Shown here piece after piece: positions 1 to 15,198 of a DNA stretch of 64,000 bases; the first letter of the stretch is position 1, and each line of letters starts with the position of its first letter. Under the pieces are notes generated by a model. The model was given only the letters and a program-made list of their open reading frames with translations, did no database searches and was not told the DNA's origin. The position numbers were made by a program, and so were the translations under genes. The stretch is from Schoenoplectus triqueter (taxonomy: Eukaryota > Streptophyta > Magnoliopsida > Poales > Cyperaceae): the NCBI GenBank assembly GCA_964058805.1, contig CAXKVV010000062.1, forward strand, positions 186,001 through 250,000. Direction: 5' to 3'.

Positions 1-745
1 AGCAAAATAAATTTCCTAGCTAGTCATATACAGATCAGATGACAACAAAATTAAATAACATATTTTTTATTCTCAAAGAACTATGCCAGCGGGGATAACT
101 TAGGAGGGACCGGAGGGGTTGCAGTCTCTCCCAAATTTTAGAAAATTAGTGCATCTAATAGAGGTTTAACAAACTTTATGACAAATTATACTACATATAG
201 TTTTTATCAATCCCCCCTCTCCCCAAAAAAATATTAAGACATGAATTTGTGTAGCATGCTTCCATTTGTATTTTAATCCAAAATATTAACGAGTCAAATT
301 TTTATTTTTCATATTCAAAATTTTAATTTAATTAGCTCGATAAAATATTTATATCATAATCTTATAGAATACTAATATTTATCATGTTTAAAATTATTTT
401 GCTATACTTAATAATTTTTAAAATATAGCTTCAAAATAATAGAAAAATACTAAAATTTGTATGTCAAAAAAATCATAAAGTATAGCAAATTAATTTTAAA
501 TATAATAAAAATTAGTATCTTACAAGATTATGATATAAATATTTTATTGAGGTACTTAAATTGAAATATTGAATATGAAAAATTAAATTAGAACTCATTA
601 ATATTTTGGTGGGTTGAAATGCAAATAGAACCGTACGGGACAAAGTCATGTTTATAGAAAAATATTTTAATCCCTCAAAATTTTAACTCAAACTCAGTCT
701 GCTAGCATCTTAATCAACTCAATTAAATATATATAGAAGGCGAAC
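1..745. other. Intron after exon E4, incomplete
   Basis: Holds the foldback at 259-632. 90-150 (GGGGATAACTTAGGAGGGAC) resembles the GGCCCCTCCTAACTTTAAAT stretch at 3750 in reverse, so may be a hAT-related end. No exon seen. Confidence 0.4.
259..632. mobile_element. AT-rich foldback element (MITE-like)
   Basis: The two halves (about 261-410 and 480-632) are inverted copies of each other, sharing TTATGATATAAATATTTTAT-like runs and an outer AATATT arm. No protein. Intron sequence downstream of the last visible exon. Confidence 0.65.
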
Positions 746-855
746 CTTGACATTGTTTAACTTTCTATCAGCAACATCTTTGAAATCGGTTCCGAACTTC
801 TGACGGATTTTTTGAAGCTCCACTAGACAGTCATAATTAGGATACCATTTTAGAT
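746..855 (-). CDS. RHD3-like: Cassette 4, exon E
   Basis: 110 bases, residues 919-955: (D)[20 protein letters not shown] then [16 protein letters not shown]. The [10 protein letters not shown] stretch is the closest of the four E exons to ordinary RHD3 (KIREKLCRDI), fitting its place next to the unduplicated rest of the stalk. Donor GTTCGCC. The next exon lies below position 1. Confidence 0.9.
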
Positions 856-1262
856 CTGAAAAGAGTAGTGTGAAAGAAAGAAGATATCAAGTAGAGTGTA
901 GAATTGATTTCACCTCTGATTAAGAGAATATTAGTATGTTATATGTATGAAGAACAACTTTTTGTTTACAACCTTGACTTGTAATCGGGATTGATGAAGT
1001 AAACTTTGTATTTTTTTGAGGTAAGTAATTAGTGCTAAATTTAATCTTTTTTGAAATAAAGAAAAGATTCCACGGGGGTCAATCCCCTGCCCTTTTGGAA
1101 ACAAATAACAACAATAAGTTGAAACTTGTAAACAACGTGTGGAATTGTTTGGTTTTAAAGGTTTTTATTCATCATTTAATTAAATCTAATCAAATATATT
1201 TTAGTGTTAACCATTCATCAACCGCAGTTACGAGTTTCAGAACATATGATCATTAATAAATG

Positions 1263-1322
<60 letters not shown>

Positions 1323-2238
1323 TGTTACGATTAGTTGTGAAGTACAAAACGTTTTTGTACTTCGCATCGTATCTCTCATTTTTAAATTCAAAATACACAT
1401 CCGACCGTTAAAAGTGTTCTCTATATTGAAATATGTTTGAAGACTAAATTTTAATATTTTTTAGAATTTTTTTTCTATTTTTTTGGAGGGGATGAAAATG
1501 CATTGAGTTTATGATTTTTAATAAGAACGATTTTCTAATCCTCAAAAAAATAGAATTTTTTTTTTAAAAATTATAAAATTTTGTCCCCAAACATATTTCA
1601 ATATAGAGAACATTTTTAACGGTCGGATCGATATTTTAAATTCAAAAATAAAAAATACGATGCGAAGTACAAAAATATTTTGTACTTCACGACTAACCGT
1701 AGCATAACTCAAATTTTAGACTATTGTGAAAACGTTAGCATTCCGAGCTCAAGTGCATACGGCTCAAATTTTATCGTAACACGTCCAAAATTTAAAATTC
1801 TCATTCTCGTTAAATTCTTCATATCAAAATATTGAGGAATATAAAAATTTAGGGTATTTCGAGTTTTCTAAGTATTTATTTTAGATTTTTAAAAATCAGC
1901 ACTAAAATAATAATAAAATATTAAATTATTATTGCTGATTTTTAAAAATTCAAAATAAATACTTAGAAAACTCCAAATACCCCAAATTTTTGTATCTCTC
2001 AATATTTTGATATGAATAATTTAATGAGAATGATAATTTTCAATTTCAGACGTGTTACGATAAAATTTGAGACTTATGCACTTGAGCTCGAAATGCAAAT
2101 ATTTTCACAATAGTCTAACTCTATATATATTATTATATAGCAACAGTAATTCAATATTTTATTATTATTTCGGACGTGTTACGATAAAATTTAAGCCGTA
2201 TGCACTTAGGCTCGAAATGCAAATGTTTTCACAATAGT

Positions 2239-2291
<53 letters not shown>

Positions 2292-5200
2292 AAATGTAAC
2301 ACAGTATATTGGCTTGAAATGACAAATCTTAACGGTTAAAATCGAATTACACATATTAGAAATATTTTTTTAGTTAAGATGTGAGTTTAAACTAGGGGTG
2401 CAAACGGATCAGATACGGTCGGATAGTGATCAAAATCATATTCATATTCATTTTAATTTTTCGAATGCGAATACGAATATGGATAGTTCCAGATATGAAT
2501 ATGGATCGGATATTAAACGGATACGAATACGAATCGGATAATACATGAATACAAATACGGATATATTTCAGATACTAAATTAAAATATCACCAATTATAA
2601 TTAGATAATATTTTTCATGATAGATCACTAATTATAAAAATTATTTATTGATCATTATTATATTATTAGCTATTTAATCAATAATTATCATTACAAATTA
2701 GTCAACAAAAAACTATAAAAATTAAAATATTAGTTAAAATATATCAAAAAATTATAAAAAATTAAAATATAATGTCCAATTATGTGTAAATTTATTTGGA
2801 TTTGTAATCTATATAAAAAATCTAATTGAAAAAACATATAATGGACCTTTTATCTGGATATCCGAATTTCAAAAATATCCGGATCCGAATAATTATCCGT
2901 ATTCGTATCCATATCTGGTTCCAAATTGAAAACCGTATTCTTATTCGTATTCGATAAAAAAATATCCGTATCTGTATTCATATCCAAAAATATCTATATC
3001 CGAATATTCATATCCGCTAATATTCGAATACGAATCCGGATACAGTCGGATAATATCCGATCCGTTTGCACCCTAGTTTAAACTTTTCAATTTTTTAAAT
3101 ATGTACAAAAAACTTCAATCGACATTTTGAAGCTGTGACCTTTTACAAAGAAAAAAATTATATTCATCACTAGACTAGTATGCTTTTGCCAAAAACGTGT
3201 CAGTCAAATCCAAGTGAAAGCCAGCCTCTCACTCGACGCTGAGGAGACCCGACTAAACCGTCACTCGACTCTTGTTCTCTCGAGGCAACGATACCTCACA
3301 TCCGCTGCCCCGACTCCTCTCTCTCGACAGCGAAAAGGCCATGTAAAACCTCTGTATATATAATGGTTTGATAGATTATTACCATTGTTGATCACTTTTC
3401 CAGTCTCTACTGCAACAGAACGTGCATTTTCAGCTTTGAAGTTGATTAAGACGGGGCTCCGAAATAAAATGGAAGATAATTTTTTTTAGACTATATGGTA
3501 GTATACATTGAGAAGGAAATTACACAAAAATTTATTTCTTATGAAATTATTGATATGTATGATTTATTAGAAAGTCGTAGAGCTAAACTGAAATTAATAG
3601 ATATGTAGATTGAGTTTTTATTTTTGAAAAAAAAATTTTCTACATATAATATATCTCTTTTGCTTATGTTATGTTAGTGATATTATATTTTTGAATCTAT
3701 TTAATATTTAATATTTTTGTTAAAATGGTTATTACTTTTTTTTCAGATCCGGCCCCTCCTAACTTTAAATCCTAGTTCCGCCCTTGCCCCTGACTCTGTC
3801 TCTGGGGGACACAACCTCATATGTCTTGCCCCGCACGCGACGGGACCTCTTATTTTCCACTAGGGTAATGATAAACGTGTAAGTGATAAACGTGTAAGAG
3901 ATGTATACACGTATGTGTAAACACGGACACGAATACGTGTTCATGTCTAAACGTGTCTGCACGTGACGTGTTCAAGTGTCATATGTGCCGTGTTATTAAA
4001 CGTGCGTGATCAATATATAAATAATTTCGACACGGCTAAACACGCACGTCTAACACGAATACACACGTCTAACACGTGAACACACACGTCTAACACGTGT
4101 AGCACGTGCAGTACGTCTGACACATCTATTAACATCCTCAATTTTTATCGATATAACCAAAACTACCACGAGTGGACCCCAGACACATAGATGGTTCAGC
4201 TGACGAGACACCGCACGGCACAATTGAAGAAAAGAAGCAATCTTGAGTGGCAATCATTGTAATATCAAAACGTAGTCAGTCTTAAGCCCGAAAAAAAGGA
4301 GAAAATTGAAAATTTATTCTTTAATTAAACTTTTTTAAAATTTAAATCAAGATTACCAATTTTTTATAAAATTTCATATATATTTATCTTATTTGAATTT
4401 TATTGAAGCTATATATGCTACAAGTATTGACACGTGCCAAACACGTATAAACATTAATACGTCTAACACGACGTGCCAGATGTATCACGTGTCTTAAACA
4501 TGTATGTTCAGGTTTTCAAATTTTTGATACGTTAAAACATGCACGTTTAAACACGTGAACACATATTGACACGACACATTCCGTATCGAACACGTCACGT
4601 ACTCACACGTGACACACAACACACACATTTGTTAATACACTATCTTCCACCCCGTTTCCTGTCTCTCGCTGACGACGAGACTTCGAATCCGCCAGCCATC
4701 TCGTTTCCTTTCTTGAGAAAGCGACGACACCTCATTCTGCCATTCATACTCCTCTCTGTCTCACCGCCAACGGGACTCGTATGCGCCACCAACTCGTCTC
4801 TCCCGAGAAATGTGAATTTCATTTTTCTTTTCTTTCCTGGAACATTTTCTCCCTTTTTAGTTAAGTTATGCATTGGTATTGGACAAATTACTACGAATTT
4901 GGGAAACATCTGGACAATTATTGCTCTGATTCTTGGTTGTTCTCATGGCATTGACAAATTTTTCAGAAGATGCACAATCCGGTTAAATGAGTTTTGGGAA
5001 AAAACTAAAAGAATTAAGAACTTTGAAAAACATTTTATTTTTTATATTATGTATTTTGGGGATCACAGGAGCCCACAACTGGTAGAAATTAGTATCATCC
5101 CACTCAGTTGCATTGGCACTCTCCTTATGAGCATATAATAAATGGTAGTAGGTGAATTGTTGTTTATTATTAGGAATTCTTTAAGACAGTAGCTCTTTTG

Positions 5201-7766
5201 ATTAGTTTGGATATAGTGTCCATGTAATACTAATAGATCTGTTAAAATGATGTTCTAGAGAAGAGGGTATCATAAAGTACTTGCTTCAATCAAACAACTG
5301 AGTAAGAACCCCTCAGTTGTTTAATTAATTCCAACACCTTGATTCGGACCCAATTCTCTCGCTGTCAGTGTACATATTTTCTATAATTTTCGATTTTGAT
5401 ATAAAACAATCAATGTGTTATATCATGTTGCTAACATTTTGATAAATTAGAGTTCATTTTGATTTTTCTCAAGTTAATTTTCTGATAGCTCAGTTTAATT
5501 ATCAGATGTTCCCACTAAATTGAACTTCATTGTCTTATTCTACAATTAGGTTCAATACTTGTACTGCTTGAACTAATGTATCATTTTTATAAGAGCGACT
5601 TTTGGTGAATAAATATAGTTTGTATACTAATATCAATTTATTAATCTATTTTAATCTAAATTCTCTGATTTTTCTGGGACAGAATGTAACACAGTGAATT
5701 CTTGGGTGGTGATGCTGAAAGCAGCCAAGGATGTGTTATACTGTTTGTAATTTGGACATAAAGTTTAATTTTCCATTGCCCACCGAGTTTCAGAGCATAC
5801 TACCATACTACTGTGCTAGATTTAATAAAGTAATCAACTATAGTAAATTTACTATAGTAAATCTCAACACACTGTTTGTAATTTTACATTGTAACACAGT
5901 AGTATGATAATCCATTTTTCTTCAACGCTACCGTAACACAATTTAGCATTGCCTACCATAGCGCGCCGTACTAATATTTTTTCCCCCCTAGTAGTGATCT
6001 CAATTAAAAAGGATGGTAACAGTTCAGAGAAGTCAATGAAAAAAGTGTACGTGTGAAATTTTCTTTAAAAAATTACCTTCAGCTGTCGGTGTTTGATCAT
6101 TGAATGGTTTCAGGTAATTAGAATTAAGCACTTCAGTTACAGAAGATTCATCCAGTTCCTTAAGCTGCCTCAATTGAGATGCGAGATTTGACCTTGCCTT
6201 GAAAAGTATATCATCTGTCATGTAGAGCATCCTCTCGTAAAGTCCTTCTGAAAACCTCTGGGATCATGGACAAATAAAAATTATAATGATGTTAATCTAT
6301 CAATCATCTGGAAATTTTTTCATTATGCTCCGGTCAAGATAAATAAACAAGACGTAACAATAACTTTTCAAAAAGGAGCCCTAAATAAAACTGAGGAATG
6401 CATATGCCTCAAAGGAAACGAACCGAGTAAAACAATTAATTATTTACTTGTCATTTCAATATATTTTAAGCAATTAAATATTAACTAATTTATAGTTATT
6501 CTTAATTAGTATATATAAGCCTTAATTAGTAGTAAATTATGAAATAAATCAAAAAAAAATAACTAAATGAGCCAGGTTGGAAGACGCGTATATTTTTTTA
6601 TAGAATTTAAATGTATGATAGTATAAGACATAAATTAATTATTTTTATTTTTTACTTTTTAAAGAAATTAAAAAAATTTCATTTTTTAAATATGTGTTGT
6701 TTCATAGAAACGATCATGTTATTTAGAAGGGGTGGGATCCCTTGATAACAAATTTTTGTTTACAACCTTGATACCCAACTTGATATAAATACATCGAAAA
6801 TCTTAAAAGTAGAAATTTTGTTTATAAACACATTCTTTAACTTTTTTTCCCTATTAAGTTGATTATCAAGGTTATCAAAAAATAGTTTTCAAGGGATCCC
6901 GCCCTATTTAGTATATGCATTAATTCTTCATGCACTGTTTTTAATTAATTCATTAAATAAATATATTAGTTATTATTTCTTTTCATAATGAAATCATATA
7001 AATTGAAATATCTGTATGCATTAAGTACTGACTTTCAATTATAGAATAACGTTAACATCCCTAATTAAAATGTGAAATTTGAAAAAAAAATATTGAAGCT
7101 TAGCATAAGCCATGAATAATAAAAAAAATTTATCAATCTTTCTTAAAAATTTAATAAACATACATGTTAATATAGGTTTTCATTATATATGTTTGGATAG
7201 AAAAACTAATGGAGCGATCAAATTTGATGAAACACAAAGTTTAATGACTAAAAAAAAGATAAATAAAAGTTCAGTAACAAATATAGATTTGAGACATAGC
7301 TTAGTAACATTTCATGAAATTTATCCCAAAGAAAGTAATTATGTACAAGATACTATAATGGATAGAGTTCCATATATGTATAAATTAAGAACAATCCAAA
7401 ATGTTTCCACACAATTTGGGTTAAGTTTGCATGGTAGATATGATCAGTGCTGTGTTTAGTTTCTTCTCCTCTGATTTTCATGAATTTTAATTTATATCGT
7501 TTGTTGGGAGCTAGGACAGACAGATTTTATTAATAATATGTTTTATTAAATTAATATTATTAAAAATAAGAGTGAGAAACGTAAAATTTCAAATATACGA
7601 ATGGCAGCGCGCCACTGCCAGTGGCGCGCTGTTTGAATTTACGAAACGCGCCACTGTCAGTGGCGCGTTTCATTTTTTTTATGAAACGCGCCACTGCCAG
7701 TGGCGCGTTTCCGGTTTTTTTTTTTTTTTTTTTTTACGAAACGCGCCACTGCCAGTGGCGCGTTTC

Positions 7767-7807
<41 letters not shown>

Positions 7808-8225
7808 GAAACGCGCCACTGGCAGTGGCGCGTTTCCTTCTTATATATACAAAATGCACGCAGGCCACTTGCGTTGCGCGGTGTTTCATTATTTTTTTGA
7901 AACGCGCCACTGGCAGTGGCGCGTTTCGTCCGCGCCACTGCCAGTGGCGCGCTGCCATTCGTATATTTGAAATTTTACGGTTTTCAGTCTTATTTTTAAC
8001 AATATTAATTTAATAATACTTATTAATAATAAAAACTGTAGGACAGACAGAGAACTCACCAATAGGAGCCTCTTCTCTAGCTCGGCCTTCTCTGCATTCC
8101 TCATAGCACTGCTAAATGATGCAGTTTCATCTTCATACCTATATATGTTTTACTACATCATTTGAGACTGAGTAACAAAGGTTTTGAAATGCCGGTGGAC
8201 CAAACATGTGAATCATGCTCGTTTA

Positions 8226-8263
<38 letters not shown>

Positions 8264-8660
8264 TAGGCTATGGTGTTATGCATAGCATGGATCATCCCTG
8301 TGTTATGGCTCGATTATTCGTTATCAAAGTGTAAATGGTCAATCTAACCGTACAAAATAATTTTAATATGAATATCTTGACGTAAATTAAATTTTATATT
8401 TTTAAGATTTTCTCTACTATTTTTTAAAATAGTTAGAAAATTACCTATTTTGAATGGCTCATAATAACTAAATCAAGTGATTTTCTAACTATATTAAAAA
8501 ATAATAAAAAAATTTAAAAAAAAATTAAAATTTAGTTTACATCAAGATATTTATATGAAAATCATTTTGTATGGTTCAGATCAACCATTTAAACTTTGAA
8601 AACGAAGAACAAATCCATAACACGGGGACGATCCGTGCTATGCATAGCACCATAGCCCAA

Positions 8661-8704
<44 letters not shown>

Positions 8705-11700
8705 ATTTCATTATAATAATGAAGATAATATTAAGAATTTGGGTGCACCTATTCTTGCGGATCCCCAGATTACTAAAAACGGCTTACTTGCTATGGAATG
8801 ACAGAACGAGCAGGAGTGCCAATGTGCTCAATGTTTACGCCAAAATATTTTTATACATCTTCGAATACTTAAAATTATCATAATATGTCGTGAAACAAAC
8901 GAAAAATAAATTGTCACAACGAATATTTTATTATGAATATTTAGTAATATGTAATTGTCAAATCTTTTTAATAGAAAGAACTAATTATTTCCCTTTTCTA
9001 TATATCACCAGTCTATACAATTTGTATATAACATTATTCCGAAGGAAGGACTTAGTTGATCGAAGAAATGTACCCTAGTTAATGCAGGTTAATGCATCTT
9101 TTTACCCTATTTACTATAGTTTATACAATTTGTATATAACATTATTCCAAAGGAAGGACTTAGTTAATGCATATTTTCACCCTGTTCATTTACCTGGTAA
9201 GTATATCTTTGCGAAGAATGGAAAATTCTTTGGTGAACTGCTTCGCGGGAATATTAGATAAATCATTCATCCAAAGTGCCTGAAGTTCATAACGATTAGA
9301 AAATTATTCCCTACTTACTATAAGTTCGAAAAGGCTAAGGGAAAGAAGTAGCAGCATCATGAATTGATATTTCTAACATACCTGTTCTTGCTCAAATTTA
9401 TCTAGAATCTCTTTCTTAATCTTTTTACACATCAATACGGAGCGCTCATCCTGCACATATATTATACATATAGATTATGGTGAAATTAGTGATTGTACGT
9501 ACTACTGATAAAAGTGATAAAAAAAGATCAAAACTTTATAAGCTAGATATATAGTAGTTACAAGCACCTCAAAGTACCACCAATTGTTTTACCGTTATTG
9601 ATATCAATTTTATTATTCGGGTTTAAAAAAATTAATATTATTGTGAATGATTGTATTATTCAGCTTAAAACACCACTAATTAGTGCGCAAAATATGTTGT
9701 ATGAAGCGATAACATTATTCAGCGCCATTAATTAACTCATTTATTTTTCTTTTTGGAGAAAAAAATGAGGGCATATATATACTTTTATTATTCAGCGCAT
9801 TTACGTGTGCATTCATTTGACGATCTTCCCAGTTCATTGGAATGTATGGATTTCCATTTTCCAGTACGGTAAAAAAAATACTATTGTTCTATAGAATTGC
9901 AATTTAATTAATTAACTTCAAGCCCTCCGGTCAACAGAATATATTTCCTTGTAGGCTAATAATACTATAAAAAATGTTGAATCTAACATTTCTTTAATTC
10001 GGGTAATTTTTACATTAAAAAATAAAATTGAAATTATAAAAGAAAATATTATTTTAAAAAAATTATAAAAAGAAACGATCGCAGCCAGTCCGTGGCCTAA
10101 GTCTTAGCATTAACTTCCGACGCTCATAACTTTCTCATCGTTTGTTAGAATTTAACATTCTTATACTTTTTGAAAAGCTAATTGAGTGCTCTATAACATA
10201 CTAAAATTCATAAATTTTGGATCATCCAATTAAGAGAAAAGAACCCCGAAACACAAAAAAGGTCTAAAATAGTATACTAAAATTTCAATGATCTTTCTAT
10301 ATTTCGAGACGTTTTTCTCTCAATTGGCTACCTGAATTCATGAAATTTTAGTATGTCATAGATCATTCCATTAGATTTCCAAAAAGTATAAGAACTTTAA
10401 ATTCCAATAAATTATGAATGACGGAAGTTGACGCTGAGAGTTAGACCGCGAACTAAATCTGTGACCCTTTTTTTTTATAATTTTAATTTTTTAATTTTTT
10501 ATATATAAAAAAGACCCATTATCAAAATAATTCTTTGATGCAAACATATATAAATGCGCTAACATTATTAAATATGTTAAGATACATATGAAGTTAACCT
10601 GAATAATCTTTGCCTCCTCTTCCGCATGATTTCTGAGGTCAGTGACAAACTTAGTCCGAATATTTGGAAGTTCAGTGTCCTGGTATGGAACCCATTTAAG
10701 ATCTGAAAAATAATCACGTGGAAATTAATGAGTTCTAAATAGGATTGTACGTAAAATACGGAAACAAATTGATTTTGTTTTCTCTTCTTTTCTATTGAAT
10801 CTTTATCAACTCCTTTAATTTCGATTTAATAAAGTTTACATATAATAGGCTATTCGTCAGCTCTCCACCTCGTGGAAACAACAGTATGTAGGAGAATCGA
10901 GGAAAATAAGTACACATGTACTGAAAATTAGTAGGAAATTTACCAGCTTCTGTAGGTGTATTGTCATCGAACTCTTTCAAGTAGGGCTTTATAACATACT
11001 CTATTGCAGAATTATCCAGCTTAAGCATTTTCTCCACCTCAGGACGCATATTTGACCTTGCCGAGAAAAGTATTGCACTTGCTAAGTGGTGCATTCTATC
11101 ACGAAGTCCCTTCTCGAACCTCTGGGAGCAAGGACAAGAGAAACTGACAAAGTTAATTACATATATATTATAATCCATGATAAATAATCAAGAAAAGTAG
11201 GCTGAACCTAATTATACAGAGGCACAGAAAAGCAGAACCTTATTCATATATACCGTCTGAATTTGTATCTTTAGTTATCTTTTCATTTTCTAGGTTAATT
11301 ATGGATTCTCGACATTTTTGTATAGTGGTCGTGACAAAATGACAAGACAGTCTTTTATAATTTACTAAGTTCATTAAGGATTCCCGACGTGTTTGTAGAG
11401 GTAGTGACATGGTATGTAGCACGTGTATAAACGATCTACAAGTTCATATATACTCTTATTTCAGGCAGATATAGAACCTTTCAGTTTAATTCTGATAGAA
11501 GATAGGTATGTGTGTGTCTTTCTTCTATTAGTTTAACACCCAAATTATTTTGCAATTTGGGTTTTACGTATCTCACTAATGGCTTGTTTCCGCTCTATGG
11601 ATCTCGCAAATGGTCTGACCGCAAAATTTGTATATATAACTACGTACAAGACTTCGATGATCATGGACTGAAGTTGCATTGGACTAAACATATGTAAATT

Positions 11701-14700
11701 GAAGAAGTAATTTTTTTCATCAATCTAATTTATCTATGTTTGAATCAAAATTGTCAGGTAGAATAATGAATTTCCCCTTGCATTATTCTCAGCTGTTCGC
11801 TATTAATTAATCTTCTTTAGCAAATTATGTTGCTCTGTTCATTATTCTCTATTGAATGCAGATTTGTTGACTACTTACTCCATAGAGTTCCATATATGTA
11901 TAAGTAAGAAATAGTAAAATTAACTAAAACATGGTTGATTAATAGTTGATCAGTAACATTAAAGTAATATTGTCTTTTGTCTTCTCCCAACCTTTTCTTA
12001 ATTAATTTTATCTGTGAGAACTTAAACAGACAGAGGACTCACATCTAGGAGTTTCTTTTCCAACGTGGCCTTCTCTTTATTCCTTGCAGCGAATATAAAT
12101 GATGCAGTTTCTTCTTCGTACCTATATTATTAATTACCAATATCACATAGCTTTAGTACCAAGTCAATTTGAATACAGTTTATTACAAAAGATAAGACGG
12201 CTATGGAATGGCAAAGAACGGCAGGAGTGCCAAACGTACTATATATACATGGCTGCAAAATTTACGCAGAAGTACGAAATTTCGTGCATTTCAAATGATA
12301 CGTAAAACATAAAGAATCATGTACGTACTATCCATATATAGTCACATTAGATTTTGACGTCTCTTTTGTTATTGACTATAGCCAACACGTAAGTTATACG
12401 AATCTATAAAAAATTTCTCTTGACAGAGGAAAAAACGGTTCCTCTTTTCATAGGAGAGGTTCCATATTGAAAACCGAATATGAGATATTTTAAGTATATT
12501 TAAAATTATGTGGCTTATATATATTAAAAACATTTGTTTAGTGACATTGATTTAACCAGTGCATGTAAATTAGATTGCATCTTTATCTAATAAAAAAGAG
12601 GGAACTTTTCCATTTCTTCAGTAAAATTTAAGGGCGATAATCACTTTGACGAAATGAAACAAATAATTCACTTCACACTTGTATTCAAAAGGACGGACAA
12701 AGTTGAAGAATTTTAATTAGTTCAACCGTTCAATGTATAAAACCATAAATGCTTCTTGTAGTTACATTCTAATATTTTACCTGGTAAGCATATTTTTGTG
12801 AATCAAGGAAAATTTTGCAGTGAAATCCTTTACATTAATAGATAAATCGGCCATCCAATTTGCCTGCAATGCATATAAAATAACTTGAGTTAATCATTAT
12901 AGATATACAAGAAAAATGATTTTCTAATTATAAAAAATAGTAAGAAGATTGTAAAAAAAGAGAGTTTAAAACTAAATTTACTTGAGCGGTTTAGATTGAT
13001 TATTTTCACTTTGAGAATGAAGATACTGATCCATATCTTTGGGTGATTGGTGAAAAGCATTTTACCATGCATAGTAGCCTCACTATATAAAACTTGGGCT
13101 ATAGCACATTACGGATCACCCAGTGATATGGAACCGTATTTTCATTTCAAAATTCAAAATAATCGATGTGAACCACTAAATATGATCTTTATATGTAAAT
13201 TTAATTGTAAACTAAAATTTTATATATTTAAAAAAATTATTATTTTGTAGATAGTTAGTAAATTGCTCATTTTGATGGTTCATTATATTCAAATTAAGTA
13301 ATTTTTTAATTATATAAAAAAGTAAAACATTAAAAATATAATATTTGGTCTACTTTTAACTAAATTTAAATATAAAAATTATGTTGAGCGGTTGACATTT
13401 ATTATTTAGACTTTCAAACCATAGATATATGGATCCACATCACTGTCTGATCTGTGATATACATATTACTAGCTCAACTCTCTCTATATATATATTTATA
13501 GATTTTGGTTACAGTGTTACTCATAGCACGGATAGTCCGTGTACTATAGATCGTTTATTCATTTTTAAAGTTCAAATGATTGATCTGGTACTCAAAATAA
13601 TTTTCATATTAAAATTTAGTTATAGACCAAATTTTATATATATTTAAAAAAAATACTATTTTTTACATAGTTAGGTATTCACTTGATTTAATTATTTGGA
13701 GACATTCAAAATAATTGATTTTCTAACTGTTTAAAAAAATAATAAAAATATCCTTTAAAATATAAAATTGATCTACAACTAGATTTTCACATATGAAAAT
13801 CATTGTGAATGGTCGGATTGACTATTTAAACTTTAAAATGGAAGAAATGATCCGTAGCACAAAGACCATCTGTACTATATATATAACTTTAAAGACCAAC
13901 TATACCATCTGTACTACGCATTGTATCATAGCTAGGCCTCATATATATATATAAGTTATTGTATATCGCCGAAATACAAATGATGACCACAACATCAGTT
14001 TGCAATATCCGAAATCTAATTCCAAGTTATTCAATAGATCTATATATTAAAAATCTGATAGAATACCAAAATTTATTACTTTTTAAGAACTTTTAACTAT
14101 TTTTTCAGATTTTTTATTTTTTTTGCAAAAATAAAAATAAAATAAATGATTTGTATATATACCAAATTGGTTCTACTTTGAAAAATCTTAAAAATGATAA
14201 ATTTTGTATTCTATAAGATTTTGATATGAAAAATTTATTGAGCAACTTAGATTTAAATGTCGAATATGTTAAACTAAAATTTCATTCATTAGTATATCGG
14301 GCAATATTAAAATGCTTGTACGCCACCGCCAACTATATATATATATATATACTATTGTGAAAACGTTTGCATTTCGAGTCTAAGTGCATATGGCTGAAAT
14401 TTTATCGTAACACGTCCGAAATTCAAAATTATCATTCTCATTAAATTCTTTATATCAAAATATTGAGGGATACAAAAATTTGGGGTATTTTGAGTTTTCT
14501 AAATATTTATTTTTGATTTTTGAAAATTAGCAACAATAATTCAATATTTTATTATTATTTTAGTGCTGATTTTTAAAAATCCAAAATAATTACTTAAAAA
14601 TTTAAAATACCCTAAATTTTTATATCCCCTAATATTTTTATATGAAGAATTTAATGAGAATGATAATTTTAAATTTTGAATGTATTACGATAAAATTTGA

Positions 14701-14748
14701 GCCGTATGCTCTTGGGCTCGAAATGCAAATATTTTCACAATAGTCTAA

Positions 14749-14785
<37 letters not shown>

Positions 14786-15163
14786 GTAAATCTATAGTGA
14801 GCTTAAGCTCACGGAAGACCTCCGTGAGGTTAGCTCAAAAAATATATCAAATAATCTTCAAATTATGATTTTTTAATCTTATTATTTTTCATATTGAAAT
14901 CTTATGGGATACAAAAATTTGGATTGTTTCGAGTTTTTTAAGTCATTCTTTTTAATTTTTGAAAATAATGTACAAACATTAAATATTTTATTATTATTTT
15001 TGGAGCTGATTTTCAAAAATTAAAAAGAGTGACTTAGAAAACTCAAAACATCCCAAATGTTTGTACCTCATAAGATTTCAATATGAAGAATTTAATGAGA
15101 GTGAAAATTCAAAATTTGAAGATCATTTGTTATATTTTTTGAGCTAAGATCACCATAGATTTA

Positions 15164-15198
<35 letters not shown>

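Noticed and set aside
4566..5138. 190-codon open frame
   Set aside because: Starts in ACACGT repeats, no known domain, composition like intron; antisense frame at 4640-4909 is equally unconvincing.
7572..8104. Overlapping open frames with Phe/Lys runs and SGAF repeats
   Set aside because: They are translations of poly-T runs and GC-rich palindromes inside the Mutator-like element.
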